NCBI RefSeq assembly: GCF_915403165.1
Contig: NZ_OU659204.1
Coordinates: 372,001-436,000, forward strand
Direction of reading: 5' to 3'
DNA from: Providencia alcalifaciens
GTDB lineage: Bacteria; Pseudomonadota; Gammaproteobacteria; Enterobacterales; Enterobacteriaceae
DNA: 64,000 nt
In this document: positions 20,531-32,758 of the stretch, piece by piece
How the letters are laid out: each line of letters opens with the position of its first letter
How positions within the stretch are numbered: the stretch's first letter is position 1
Position numbers and translations under genes: made by a program
The notes under the pieces: model-generated
What the model was told of the DNA's origin: nothing
What the model saw: the letters and a program-made list of their open reading frames with translations, nothing else
Databases searched by the model: none

Positions 20531-20550
20531 TCTCTAGCGCCAATGAGTAA

Positions 20551-20580
20551 AAAAAAGGAAAGCATCTGCTTTCCTTTTTT
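20551..20580. terminator. Bidirectional terminator between slyD and slyX
   Basis: A 14-bp perfect stem (20551-20564 with 20567-20580) with A and T tracts on either side lies between convergent slyD and slyX. Confidence 0.9.
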
Positions 20581-20591
20581 CGTTGATAGTT

Positions 20592-20813
20592 TCAGTAATG
20601 TGGTGGTGGCGTTTCTTCTTCTGGGCGAGCCAAGTGAGATGACTGCGATGCTTTTAATCTCTCAGCCACAATACGTAAATGTTCCTGCATTTTTGACAGC
20701 TGCATTTGTTGTTCTGTAATCACTTGGTTAAGCTGCTCAATAGTCAATTCTTGGAAAGCAACTTTGCTTTCTAAAAGTTCTAAACGCTGTTCAAAAGTGT
20801 CTGATGAATCCAT
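20592..20813 (-). CDS. slyX: SlyX family protein
   Basis: A 73-aa acidic, fully helical protein predicted to form a coiled coil ([18 protein letters not shown] pattern through residue 55), ending in the proline-rich [11 protein letters not shown] tail typical of SlyX. Function is unknown. It is transcribed toward slyD and divergent from fkpA, the conserved arrangement. Confidence 0.94.
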   Translation of the reverse strand: MDSSDTFEQRLELLESKVAFQELTIEQLNQVITEQQMQLSKMQEHLRIVAERLKASQSSHLARPEEETPPPHY

Positions 20814-21045
20814 TTTAGACTCTCCTTATGGGTTCCCATCATAAAAAAACATCATAATAACCGAACATTACAAATCAACAGATAAGTTTTATTTAAAGGT
20901 GTAGGCGTTGAAACCTCTTTTTGTTAATGTGGTCTAAGATATTCTTATATTTTTTGTGTTAACTGACAGCTTGTTTTTTAAGATAAGGAACAGCTATCAA
21001 TAAAAATGAGCCGTATGGCTCGAATAATAGCTATCGGAGATTAGG

Positions 21046-21789
21046 ATGAAATCACTGTTTAAGGCAAGTCTATTAGCAACAACATTAGCATTCGCTTTTA
21101 CTGCCCCACAAGTTATGGCAGAAGAAGCAAAAACACAAGCGAGCGCTTTCAAAAATGCAGAAGAGCGTAACGCATACGCATTAGGTGCCTCTTTAGGCCG
21201 CTATATGCAAAATTCTTTAGAAGAGCAAAAATCGATCGGTATTAATCTGGACAAAGCCCAATTACTGGCGGGTGTTCAAGATGCATTCAACGGCAAAAGC
21301 AAAATGACTGATGCGCAAGTTGAAGAAACATTACGTCAATTCGAAGGCCAAGTGAAGAAAGCAGCTGAAGACAAAATCAAAGCTGAATCTGCCGCTAACG
21401 TGAAGAAAGGCGAAGAATACCGCGAGAAATTTGCGAAAGAAAAGGGCGTAGTGAAAACTAAGTCTGGCCTACTGTACAAGATTGAAAAAGATGGTACTGG
21501 CGCAAAACCTAAAGAAGACGAAACCGTTGTTGTTCACTATAAAGGCTCTTTAGTTGATGGCACAGAATTCGATAGTTCTTATTCTCGTAACGAGCCACTG
21601 ACTATCCCATTAAATTCAGTGATCAAAGGCTGGACTGAAGGTTTATCTAACCTGAAGAAAGGTGGCAAGATGACATTAGTTATCCCACCAGAATTAGCTT
21701 ACGGTGAAAACGGCGTTCCTGGTATCCCTGCAAACTCAACGCTGATCTTTGATGTTGAATTATTAGACATCAAACCTGCTGCAAAATAA
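21046..21789 (+). CDS. fkpA: Periplasmic FKBP-type peptidyl-prolyl isomerase FkpA
   Basis: A 247-aa chaperone and prolyl isomerase acting on envelope proteins. A Sec signal peptide covers residues 1 to about 25 (cleavage after VMA). A helical dimerisation domain follows (to about residue 135), then the FKBP domain with VVVHYKGSLVDGTEFDSSYSR and the ending STLIFDVELLDI. It is somewhat shorter than E. coli FkpA (270 aa). It stands alone with its own terminator; envelope-stress control is known in E. coli, but I did not identify a sigma-E promoter here. Confidence 0.95.
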   Translation: MKSLFKASLLATTLAFAFTAPQVMAEEAKTQASAFKNAEERNAYALGASLGRYMQNSLEEQKSIGINLDKAQLLAGVQDAFNGKSKMTDAQVEETLRQFEGQVKKAAEDKIKAESAANVKKGEEYREKFAKEKGVVKTKSGLLYKIEKDGTGAKPKEDETVVVHYKGSLVDGTEFDSSYSRNEPLTIPLNSVIKGWTEGLSNLKKGGKMTLVIPPELAYGENGVPGIPANSTLIFDVELLDIKPAAK

Positions 21790-21810
21790 GATTTCACTCA
21801 TTAAAAATGA

Positions 21811-21840
21811 AAAAGCTCAGATTTGTTCTGGGCTTTTTTT
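21811..21840 (+). terminator. Terminator of fkpA
   Basis: The stem AAAAGCTCAGA with TCTGGGCTTTT (one G:U pair) and a T tract lies 21 bp after the fkpA stop. Confidence 0.88.
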
Positions 21841-22126
21841 ATTGCGTTAGCAATTCAAGGCTAAAAAAGCCCAGTTGTGTCATTCTCAATTAAAAATTTG
21901 CATTTAAAAATCTTATATTCATTAAAACTTGTGATAAAACATACTCTCTTGCATTCATTCGCTTGACGGCAACGCCTCGGAGTTTTAACTTCAATAGATT
22001 CGTTTTTATTTTTAATCATCACATCCGTTGACTATGTACGATAAAATGAAGGCAAATGAGTCGAATAATGAATGCCTCATTGGTTGACGTGATGAATTTT
22101 ATACACTTTAGAAGGATGCCGTTGAA

Positions 22127-22831
22127 ATGTCTGATGCATTACAATCCCAAGACCTCAGTGATATTAATATTCTTGATAACCAGCCATTTACTGAGACTGA
22201 CCACGAAATTTTAAAATCATATGAAGCTGCGGTTGACGGGCTCGCTATGCTAATTGGTGAGCATTGTGAAATTGTTCTTCACTCTTTAGAAGACCTCAAA
22301 TGTTCAGCAGTGAGAATAGCGAATGGTCAGCATACAGGGCGTAAAATTGGCTCACCTATCACTGACTTAGCATTAAGAATGCTTCATGACATGGCGGATG
22401 CAGAATCCAATGTCTCTAAAGCCTATTTTACGAAAGCGAAAAGCGGCGACTTAATGAAGTCTGTGACGATTGCGATTCGTAATCGTAAGCAACGAGTTAT
22501 CGGCTTACTGTGTATCAACATGAACTTGGATGTGCCATTCTCTGAAATCATCAAATCTTTTGTACCGGAAGAAAAGCAAGAAGTGACTTCTGATGTTAAC
22601 TTTGCGTCTTCAGTTGATGATTTAGTTGCACAAACATTAGAATACACCATCGAAGAAGTTAGCAATGACCGTAATGTTTCTAACAACGCGAAAAATAAAC
22701 AAGTGGTTCTGAACTTGTACGAAAAAGGGATCTTTGATATCAAAGATGCCATCAACCAAGTGGCTGATCGTCTGAATATTTCGAAACACACTGTCTATTT
22801 ATATATCCGCCAATTTAAGAGTGGTGAATGA
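22127..22831 (+). CDS. yheO: YheO family regulator (PAS-like plus helix-turn-helix)
   Basis: A 234-aa protein. Residues about 20-135 are the YheO PAS-like domain ([24 protein letters not shown]...); the C-terminus is a helix-turn-helix ([33 protein letters not shown]). In E. coli and here it is the first gene of the tusDCB cluster and overlaps tusD by 4 bases (ATGA). Its ligand and targets are not known to me. Sequence agreement with E. coli YheO is high over the whole length. Confidence 0.93.
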   Translation: MSDALQSQDLSDINILDNQPFTETDHEILKSYEAAVDGLAMLIGEHCEIVLHSLEDLKCSAVRIANGQHTGRKIGSPITDLALRMLHDMADAESNVSKAYFTKAKSGDLMKSVTIAIRNRKQRVIGLLCINMNLDVPFSEIIKSFVPEEKQEVTSDVNFASSVDDLVAQTLEYTIEEVSNDRNVSNNAKNKQVVLNLYEKGIFDIKDAINQVADRLNISKHTVYLYIRQFKSGE

Positions 22832-23232
22832 GTAAAACAACCCCGCTAACCTATTGTTTGTTAGTGACAGGCCCCGCATACGGCACTTCACAATCAGCAA
22901 GTGCCTATCAATTTGCCAAGGCCCTTCTTAAAGAGGGGCATCTATTGAAGACGGTGTTTTTCTATCAAGATGGCGTTCTTAATGGCAGTGTTTTAACTTC
23001 CCCTGCAAATGATGAATTTGACCTAGTTAAAGCGTGGTGCCAGCTGGCACAAGAGTCGGGCTGTGAAATGAATATCTGTGTTGCGGCAGGGTTACGTCGT
23101 GGTATTACAGATGAAGAGCAAGCTAACGCGCTATCGCTATCTGCTTATAACTTATCTGAAAGTTTTACCATGAGCGGTTTAGGAAGTCTGGCTGAAGCCA
23201 TGTTGACTACTGACCGCACAATCCAGTTTTAA
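22828..23232 (+). CDS. tusD: Sulfurtransferase complex subunit TusD
   Basis: A 134-aa DsrE-fold subunit of the TusBCD complex, which relays sulfur from TusA to TusE and on to MnmA for 2-thiouridine at the tRNA wobble base. The sulfur-carrying Cys is in [12 protein letters not shown] (residue 84). Start overlaps the yheO stop. In the tusDCB order seen in E. coli. Confidence 0.95.
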   Translation: MSKTTPLTYCLLVTGPAYGTSQSASAYQFAKALLKEGHLLKTVFFYQDGVLNGSVLTSPANDEFDLVKAWCQLAQESGCEMNICVAAGLRRGITDEEQANALSLSAYNLSESFTMSGLGSLAEAMLTTDRTIQF

Positions 23233-23277
23233 GCCTGAACATCATTAACCACGTCACTCTATAAGATAAGGTCTCTT

Positions 23278-23637
23278 GTGAAGAAAATAGCCTTTGTTTT
23301 TACGACTATGCCACATGGTAGTGCTAGTGGGCGTGAAGGACTGGATGCGTTATTAGCGACATCAGCACTGACAGAAGAAATCAGCGTATTCTTTCTCTCT
23401 GATGGCGTATTCCAATTACTCGCTCACCAGCAGCCTAAAGAAATTTTAGCTCGGGATTACATTGCTACATTTAAGATCTTACCTCTTTATGATATTGAAA
23501 ATATTTACCTATGTTCAGAGTCATTAAAGGAAAGAGGCCTTAGTCAGCAAAATGAGTGGATTGTGACGCCTGAATTTTTAACACCCCAGCAGATCCAAGA
23601 GCAGTTATCTGCCTGTGATGTTGTGTTGAAATTTTGA
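23278..23637 (+). CDS. tusC: Sulfurtransferase complex subunit TusC
   Basis: A 119-aa DsrF-like subunit of TusBCD. It starts at a GTG ([31 protein letters not shown]), 45 bp after tusD, behind AAGG. The beginning and the GVFQLL region match the family. The 3' end carries one copy of a 12-bp direct repeat that spans its stop codon. Confidence 0.94.
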   Translation: MKKIAFVFTTMPHGSASGREGLDALLATSALTEEISVFFLSDGVFQLLAHQQPKEILARDYIATFKILPLYDIENIYLCSESLKERGLSQQNEWIVTPEFLTPQQIQEQLSACDVVLKF

Positions 23638-23659
23638 TCTTGCGTTCAAATTTTGATCT
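23629..23659 (+). repeat. 12-bp direct repeat at the tusC stop
   Basis: AAATTTTGATCT occurs at 23629-23640 and again at 23648-23659, a 19-bp period. The first copy includes the tusC stop TGA; the second lies in the gap before tusB. It looks like a small local duplication. Confidence 0.8.
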
Positions 23660-23676
23660 GTAGTAGGATCCCGCCT

Positions 23677-23964
23677 ATGCTATACACCCTAGCCACCTCT
23701 CCATTTAAATGTGATTTTTCCGCGCTACTGCGTTTAATCACCAATGAAGACGCTATATTGCTTTTCCAAGATGGTGTGATTGCCGCTGTTTCACAATCCA
23801 AATATCTTGCGGAATTACAAAATAGCGGCGCAAAAATCTATGCCTTAAATGCAGATATTCACGCCCGAGGGCTACAAGATCAAGTAGCTGATAGCGTTTC
23901 TATCATCTCATATCAAGGTTTTGTAAAGCTAACTGAAGCTCATAAGCAACATTTTGCCTTATAA
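23677..23964 (+). CDS. tusB: Sulfurtransferase complex subunit TusB
   Basis: A 95-aa DsrH-like subunit of TusBCD. The ATG at 23677 (MLYTLATSPFKCDFSALLRLI) is chosen over one eight codons upstream because AGGAT lies at normal distance and the length equals E. coli TusB. It is the last gene before the str operon promoter, as in E. coli. Confidence 0.94.
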   Translation: MLYTLATSPFKCDFSALLRLITNEDAILLFQDGVIAAVSQSKYLAELQNSGAKIYALNADIHARGLQDQVADSVSIISYQGFVKLTEAHKQHFAL

Positions 23965-23987
23965 AGTCACTAAAAGTTGTATATTTC

Positions 23988-25044
<1,057 letters not shown>

Positions 25045-25129
25045 TCTCTTACCAATCTTAGTGATGTATCTCAGGGTAGCTTTTGCTGCCCTTTATATAA
25101 AGAATTGAACGCCCACGAGAGAGGAAAAA

Positions 25130-27256
25130 ATGGCCCGTCAAACGCCCATAGCACGCTACCGTAATATCGGTATCAGTGCACACATCGACGCTGGTAAAAC
25201 CACAACTTCTGAACGTATTCTGTTCTATACTGGTGTAAACCATAAAATCGGTGAAACCCACGAAGGTTCTGCAACTATGGACTGGATGGAGCAGGAGCAA
25301 GAGCGTGGTATTACTATCACTTCAGCTGCGACTACTGCATTCTGGTCTGGTATGGCTAAACAGTATGAGCCACACCGTATCAACATCATCGACACCCCAG
25401 GACACGTTGACTTCACAATCGAAGTAGAACGTTCTATGCGTGTTCTTGATGGCGCGGTAATGGTTTACTGTGCGGTTGGTGGTGTTCAGCCACAGTCTGA
25501 AACTGTATGGCGTCAGGCTAACAAATATAAAGTTCCACGTATCGCGTTCGTTAACAAAATGGACCGTATGGGTGCGAACTTCTTACGCGTTGTTGAGCAA
25601 TTAAAAACTCGTTTAGCAGCTACTGCAGTTCCACTGCAATTACCAGTTGGCGCAGAAGAGTCGTTCACTGGTGTTGTTGACTTGCTGAAAATGAAAGCAA
25701 TCAAATGGAGCGATGAAGACCAAGGCGTTACCTTCGAATACGAAGATATCCCTGCGGACATGCAAGAGCTGGCTGAAGAGTGGCACAACAACCTGATCGA
25801 ATCCGCTGCAGAAGCATCAGAAGAACTGATGGAAAAATATCTGGGCGGTGAAGAACTGACTGAAGCAGAAATTAAAGGTGCTTTACGTCAACGTGTTCTT
25901 GCTAGCGAAATTATCCTGGTTACCTGTGGTTCTGCATTTAAGAACAAAGGTGTTCAGGCGATGCTGGATGCGGTCGTGGATTACTTACCAGCTCCTACAG
26001 ATGTACCGGCAATTAACGGTATTCTGGACGATGGTAAAGATACTCCAGCTGAACGTCATGCGAGTGACGAAGAGCCGTTCTCATCTTTAGCATTTAAAAT
26101 TGCAACTGACCCATTCGTTGGTAACCTGACATTCTTCCGTGTTTACTCCGGTGTTGTTAACTCAGGTGACACCGTTCTGAACGCTGTTAAATCGAAGAAA
26201 GAGCGTTTTGGTCGTATCGTTCAGATGCACGCTAACAAGCGTGAAGAGATTAAAGAAGTTCGCGCTGGTGACATCGCGGCTGCTATCGGTCTGAAAGACG
26301 TAACTACAGGTGATACTTTATGTGCAGTTGATGCACCAATCATCCTGGAGCGTATGGAATTCCCAGAGCCAGTAATCTCTGTTGCAATCGAACCAAAAAC
26401 TAAAGCTGACCAAGAAAAAATGGGTATCGCATTAGGCCGTCTGGCTCAAGAAGACCCATCATTCCGCGTATCAAGTGATGAAGAGACTAATCAGACTATC
26501 ATCGCTGGTATGGGTGAATTGCACTTGGACGTTCTGGTTGACCGTATGCGTCGTGAATTCAAAGTTGAAGCGAACGTTGGTAAACCACAAGTAGCTTACC
26601 GCGAAGCAATCACTATGAAAGTGACTGATATCGAAGGTAAACACGCGAAACAGTCTGGTGGTCGTGGTCAGTACGGTCATGTCGTTATCGATATGTTCCC
26701 ACTGAACAAAAACGATAAAGATGGTCTGCCAATGGACTACGAATTTGCCAACGACATTAAAGGTGGTGTAATTCCTACGGAATACATCCCTGCCGTTGAT
26801 AAAGGTCTGCAAGAGCAGCTGAAATCTGGTCCATTAGCGGGTTATCCAGTAGTTAACATGGGTGTTCGTCTGCATTTCGGTTCTTACCATGATGTTGACT
26901 CCTCTGAATTGGCGTTTAAACTTGCGGCATCAATCGCATTTAAAGACGGCTTCAAAAAAGCGAAACCAGTTCTGCTTGAGCCAATCATGAAAGTTGAAGT
27001 GGAAACTCCAGAAGACTACATGGGCGATGTAATTGGTGACCTGAACCGTCGTCGTGGTATGATTGAAGGTATGGATGACTTACCTACTGGTAAAGTTGTT
27101 CGTGCACAAGTACCATTATCCGAAATGTTCGGTTATGCTACTGACCTGCGTTCTCAGACACAAGGTCGTGCTTCATACTCTATGGAGTTCCTGAAGTACA
27201 ATGAAGCGCCAAACAACGTTGCACAAGCTGTAATCGAAGCTCGTAACGCTAGATAA
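25130..27256 (+). CDS. fusA: Elongation factor G
   Basis: A 708-aa translocation GTPase that also helps recycle ribosomes with RRF. The G domain shows [16 protein letters not shown] (P-loop), [11 protein letters not shown] (switch I), DTPGHVDF and NKMDRMG. Domains II-V follow, ending [20 protein letters not shown]. Slightly longer than E. coli EF-G (704 aa). It has AGAGAGGA before the ATG. Confidence 0.98.
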   Translation: MARQTPIARYRNIGISAHIDAGKTTTSERILFYTGVNHKIGETHEGSATMDWMEQEQERGITITSAATTAFWSGMAKQYEPHRINIIDTPGHVDFTIEVERSMRVLDGAVMVYCAVGGVQPQSETVWRQANKYKVPRIAFVNKMDRMGANFLRVVEQLKTRLAATAVPLQLPVGAEESFTGVVDLLKMKAIKWSDEDQGVTFEYEDIPADMQELAEEWHNNLIESAAEASEELMEKYLGGEELTEAEIKGALRQRVLASEIILVTCGSAFKNKGVQAMLDAVVDYLPAPTDVPAINGILDDGKDTPAERHASDEEPFSSLAFKIATDPFVGNLTFFRVYSGVVNSGDTVLNAVKSKKERFGRIVQMHANKREEIKEVRAGDIAAAIGLKDVTTGDTLCAVDAPIILERMEFPEPVISVAIEPKTKADQEKMGIALGRLAQEDPSFRVSSDEETNQTIIAGMGELHLDVLVDRMRREFKVEANVGKPQVAYREAITMKVTDIEGKHAKQSGGRGQYGHVVIDMFPLNKNDKDGLPMDYEFANDIKGGVIPTEYIPAVDKGLQEQLKSGPLAGYPVVNMGVRLHFGSYHDVDSSELAFKLAASIAFKDGFKKAKPVLLEPIMKVEVETPEDYMGDVIGDLNRRRGMIEGMDDLPTGKVVRAQVPLSEMFGYATDLRSQTQGRASYSMEFLKYNEAPNNVAQAVIEARNAR

Positions 27257-27307
27257 TCGATTTTTATCGATTTAACTACTTTAATTTAAGTTCCTTCTTT
27301 ATCGTGA

Positions 27308-28519
<1,212 letters not shown>

Positions 28520-28555
28520 TACCGCTCTTTCTGAATAAGAAAGAACCACTTTAGT

Positions 28556-28584
28556 AAAAAGGGCATCGACTGATGCCCTTTTTA
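28556..28584 (+). terminator. Terminator of the str operon after tuf
   Basis: The stem GGGCATC / GATGCCC is flanked by five A and five T, so it works on the plus strand and possibly both. It lies 36 bp after tuf and ends the str transcript before secE. Confidence 0.92.
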
Positions 28585-28907
28585 TACTCAAGTTTTTAAA
28601 ATGTTAGCGTTTAAACCTAAGAACCTATCTCATCAATCGTTTTCATAATTATTGGTGAGATAGGCTCTGAAACAACGATTTACTGACTGTATTGAGAGTC
28701 CGATACAGTTATATGAGATTTATTAAGGTTTTGCCCAGAAGTTATGGTATATTTTACCGCTGCCACGAAAAGATATTTATTTTCGAAATAGGGTGGTCAT
28801 TAAATTTACTGGGTATGCTGGCATATTCTATTGGTGTGCTCTGATTGCCATACTGCATAGGTAAGGCAAGCGAGCTTTATACATACTTCATGGTAACAGG
28901 TTGAATT
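28585..28907. other. Region between tuf terminator and secE
   Basis: This 323-bp stretch must contain the secE-nusG promoter. Near 28750 there is TATATT, but I found no well-spaced -35 box. An inverted repeat is at 28624-28664. No tRNA is present, unlike the region upstream of E. coli tufB. Confidence 0.5.
28624..28664. repeat. 14-base inverted repeat upstream of secE
   Basis: CCTATCTCATCAAT (28624-28637) pairs with ATTGGTGAGATAGG (28651-28664), 13 of 14 Watson-Crick plus one G:U, with a 13-base loop. There is no T run, so it is not a standard terminator. It could be a dispersed palindromic repeat or a regulatory hairpin. Confidence 0.75.
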
Positions 28908-29294
28908 ATGAGTGCGAATAGCGAAGCTCAAGGAAGTGGACGCAGTGTAGACATCTTTAAATGGATAGTTGTCTGTGCCTTATTATTAGTTGCTATCGTG
29001 GGCAACTATTACTTCCGTCAATATAATCTCGCACTGCGTGCTTTTGCAGTTGTGGCTGTAGTAGCTATTGCTGGTGCTGTTGCTTTGTGGACCACAAAAG
29101 GTAAAGCAACTCTGGCGTTTGCGCGCGAAGCTCGCATCGAGGTGAAAAAAGTCATTTGGCCTACTCGCCAGGAAGCATTACAAACGACTTTGATTGTTGC
29201 TGCTGTAACGGCTGTAATGTCACTAATCCTGTGGGGATTAGATGGTATCCTAGTGCGTTTAGTTTCATTTATTACAAGCCTGAGGTTATTCTAA
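28908..29294 (+). CDS. secE: Preprotein translocase subunit SecE
   Basis: A 128-aa inner-membrane subunit of SecYEG with three hydrophobic segments, as in enterobacteria. The conserved cytoplasmic amphipathic segment and third helix are visible ([27 protein letters not shown]). It is directly followed by nusG with no gap, the universal secE-nusG pair. Confidence 0.97.
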   Translation: MSANSEAQGSGRSVDIFKWIVVCALLLVAIVGNYYFRQYNLALRAFAVVAVVAIAGAVALWTTKGKATLAFAREARIEVKKVIWPTRQEALQTTLIVAAVTAVMSLILWGLDGILVRLVSFITSLRLF

Positions 29295-29840
29295 ATGTCA
29301 GATTTACCTAAAAAACGCTGGTATGTCATTCAGGCATTCTCTGGTTTTGAAGGTCGCGTAGCACAGTCTCTGCGTGAACATATCAAATTACATAATATGG
29401 AAGAGTCGTTTGGTGATGTTATGGTCCCAACTGAAGAAGTTGTTGAGATCCGTAGCGGCCAGCGCCGTAAAAGTGAGCGCAAATTCTTCCCTGGTTACGT
29501 ATTAGTTCAAATGGTCATGAATGATGACTCTTGGCACTTAGTACGCAGTGTTCCGCGTGTAATGGGCTTTATCGGTGGGACTTCAGATCGTCCAGCACCA
29601 ATTAGTGATAAAGAAGTTGATGCGATTATGAATCGCTTACAACAAGTTGGTGATAAGCCACGTCCTAAAACACTATTTGAACCAGGTGAAATGGTTCGTG
29701 TTAGCGAAGGTCCATTCGCTGACTTCAACGGTGTTGTTGAAGAAATCGACTATGAAAAGAGCCGCTTAAAAGTCTCTGTTTCTATTTTTGGTCGTGCAAC
29801 CCCAGTTGAGTTAGACTTCGGACAGGTAGAAAAAGCCTAA
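29295..29840 (+). CDS. nusG: Transcription termination/antitermination factor NusG
   Basis: A 181-aa factor with an N-terminal NGN domain ([21 protein letters not shown]) that binds RNA polymerase and a C-terminal KOW domain ([21 protein letters not shown]) that binds Rho or S10. Length matches E. coli. It starts at the base after the secE stop and ends at a strong terminator before rplK. Confidence 0.98.
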   Translation: MSDLPKKRWYVIQAFSGFEGRVAQSLREHIKLHNMEESFGDVMVPTEEVVEIRSGQRRKSERKFFPGYVLVQMVMNDDSWHLVRSVPRVMGFIGGTSDRPAPISDKEVDAIMNRLQQVGDKPRPKTLFEPGEMVRVSEGPFADFNGVVEEIDYEKSRLKVSVSIFGRATPVELDFGQVEKA

Positions 29841-29861
29841 CTAATCCGAATAGCAGACTTG

Positions 29862-29906
29862 CAAAAGGCGCGAAATTTTCATACAATTTCGCGCCTTTTG
29901 TTTTTT
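29862..29906 (+). terminator. Terminator of secE-nusG
   Basis: A perfect 16-bp inverted repeat (29862-29877 with 29885-29900), G+C-rich at its base, is followed by six T. The rplK promoter starts right after it. Confidence 0.95.
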
Positions 29907-29910
29907 ATGC

Positions 29911-29939
29911 TTGGCATGATACTGTGTAAACGGTATTTT
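29911..29939 (+). promoter_or_regulatory. rplK promoter
   Basis: TTGGCA (29911-29916), 17 bases, then TATTTT (29934-29939), followed by the G+C-rich GCGGGGCG, a discriminator typical of stringent control. It drives the rplKA unit just after the nusG terminator. Confidence 0.78.
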
Positions 29940-29954
29940 GCGGGGCGTTAATGT

Positions 29955-31142
<1,188 letters not shown>

Positions 31143-31477
31143 TTCCATTAGCATTTGCTAATCGGCAATTAGGCTTTACCTTTGCGTTAAATTTGTATAA
31201 AATTTGACGCCTTGAGTTTGTTGGGTATAGAAATGTGCCCAACAAACCACAAATTTCGGTATGGAGTCTGGCCTTTCCAGACCCCGTCCAAGACCGCAGG
31301 TGTAGTTTATGAATTACTAGTAGCTACTTAATTTACCTGCGTAGACGGTGACAGAGATACCTAGAATTTAATTCTGGATTTCTATTCTGCTCACCGTGTT
31401 TTAGCGCTCTTACATAATGTTGTGTTTGAGTGATGTGAGTCCCGGGTTTTCCCGGTTAATCCAGGAGCAAGAAGCTA
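31143..31477 (+). promoter_or_regulatory. rplJ promoter and L10 feedback leader
   Basis: This 335-bp gap holds a likely promoter with TATAAA at 31196-31201 and a weak TTTACC at 31175-31180 (15-base spacing, so low confidence). The rest is a long structured leader: CGCAGGT (31295-31301) pairs with ACCTGCG (31335-31341), and GACGGTGA near 31345 pairs with TCACCGT near 31391. E. coli has a comparable leader where L10-(L7/L12)4 binds to repress rplJL. Confidence 0.7.
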
Positions 31478-31975
31478 ATGGCACTAAATCTTCAAGACAA
31501 ACAAGCGATTGTTGCTGAAGTCAGCGAAGTAGCCAAAGGCGCGCTTTCTGCAGTTGTTGCTGATTCACGCGGCGTAACTGTAGCAAAAATGACTGAACTG
31601 CGTAAAGCAGGTCGCGAAGCTGGCGTTTATATCCGTGTTGTTCGTAACACACTGATTCGTCGTGCTGTTGAAGGTACTGCTTATGATGTACTGAAAGACG
31701 CGTTTGTTGGTCCAACCTTAATTGCTTTCTCTAACGAACATCCGGGCGCTGGCGCTCGTCTGTTCAAAGAGTTCGCGAAAGCGAATCCAGCATTTGAGAT
31801 TAAAGCTGCGGCCTTTGAAGGTGAGTTAATCCTAGCGAAAGATATCGATCGTCTGGCAACTCTCCCAACTTACGATGAAGCAATCGCACGCCTGATGGCA
31901 ACCATGAAAGAAGCCGCTGCCGGCAAATTGGTTCGTACACTGGCTGCTCTGCGCGATCAGAAAGAAGCTGCATAA
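31478..31975 (+). CDS. rplJ: 50S ribosomal protein L10
   Basis: A 165-aa stalk-base protein that anchors L7/L12 dimers and represses its own operon. It starts [21 protein letters not shown] and has [14 protein letters not shown]. The start follows CCAGGAGC. Length matches E. coli. Confidence 0.98.
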   Translation: MALNLQDKQAIVAEVSEVAKGALSAVVADSRGVTVAKMTELRKAGREAGVYIRVVRNTLIRRAVEGTAYDVLKDAFVGPTLIAFSNEHPGAGARLFKEFAKANPAFEIKAAAFEGELILAKDIDRLATLPTYDEAIARLMATMKEAAAGKLVRTLAALRDQKEAA

Positions 31976-32035
31976 GCCCTTTCCTTCGTTGCTTTTTAAC
32001 GTATAAACTATTTCTGAATTTTAGGAACACTTGTT

Positions 32036-32401
32036 ATGTCTATCACTAAAGACCAAATCCTTGATGCAGTTGCAGAAATGTCTGTAATGGACGTTGTTGA
32101 ACTGATTACTATGATGGAAGAAAAATTCGGCGTTTCTGCTGCTGCAGCTGTTGCTGTTGCTGCGGGCCCTGCTGAAGCTGCTGAAGAAAAAACTGAATTT
32201 GACGTTGTTCTGGCATCTGTTGGTGCGAACAAAGTTGCAGTTATCAAAGCAGTACGTGGCGCAACCGGTCTTGGCCTGAAAGAAGCTAAAGACATGGTAG
32301 AATCAGCTCCTGCAGTTATCAAAGAAGCTGCAAGCAAAGACGAAGCTGAAACTCTGAAAAAATCTCTTGAAGAAGCAGGCGCTTCTGTTGAACTTAAATA
32401 A
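32036..32401 (+). CDS. rplL: 50S ribosomal protein L7/L12
   Basis: A 121-aa stalk protein that recruits translation GTPases. An N-terminal dimer domain is followed by an Ala-rich hinge ([17 protein letters not shown]) and the C-terminal domain ([23 protein letters not shown]). Next to rplJ, as everywhere. Confidence 0.98.
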   Translation: MSITKDQILDAVAEMSVMDVVELITMMEEKFGVSAAAAVAVAAGPAEAAEEKTEFDVVLASVGANKVAVIKAVRGATGLGLKEAKDMVESAPAVIKEAASKDEAETLKKSLEEAGASVELK

Positions 32402-32440
32402 GTTCAATTTCAAGAACGCAGCTTAAGTAATTAGGCTGAT

Positions 32441-32471
32441 GGCTGGTGATTTTTTAATCACCAGCCTTTTT
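32441..32471 (+). terminator. rplL-rpoB attenuator
   Basis: The stem GGCTGGTGATT / AATCACCAGCC followed by five T lies 40 bp after rplL. In E. coli a partial terminator here lets only a fraction of transcripts enter rpoBC. The remaining gap to rpoB (to 32758) holds the next hairpin and no gene. Confidence 0.88.
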
Positions 32472-32481
32472 GCGCTGTAAA

Positions 32482-32510
32482 GCGTGATGGGTGTTAACAG
32501 CTTTTCACGC
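32482..32510 (+). promoter_or_regulatory. Hairpin in rplL-rpoB leader, probable RNase III site
   Basis: GCGTGA (32482-32487) pairs with TCACGC (32505-32510) within a larger imperfect stem just after the attenuator. In E. coli an RNase III cleavage hairpin lies at this position between rplL and rpoB. Assigned by position and structure. Confidence 0.5.
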
Positions 32511-32758
32511 AGTTTTAATGTTAACAAACAACCCTCCAATACTTCTTTCTATTTGACTACTTAATATACTGTGTTCTGCGCTACGACCCGCTCGGGTAGC
32601 TCGGTAGCAATTGCAACGCAATGAAATGATTTAAGAGTAATAGCAATGAGTATTCAGGAAAGTATTCATTTTCCATTTCTTCAAAAAACGCGTTCCTGTT
32701 CTGCCCTTAATCTAAAGGCGAACGATTTGGGTCACTGATCAACGAGCTGAGGAAACCT

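Noticed and set aside
20322..20543. Overlapping reading frames within the slyD tail on both strands
   Set aside because: They are shadows of the repetitive His/Cys/Gly codons and have no ribosome site or family.
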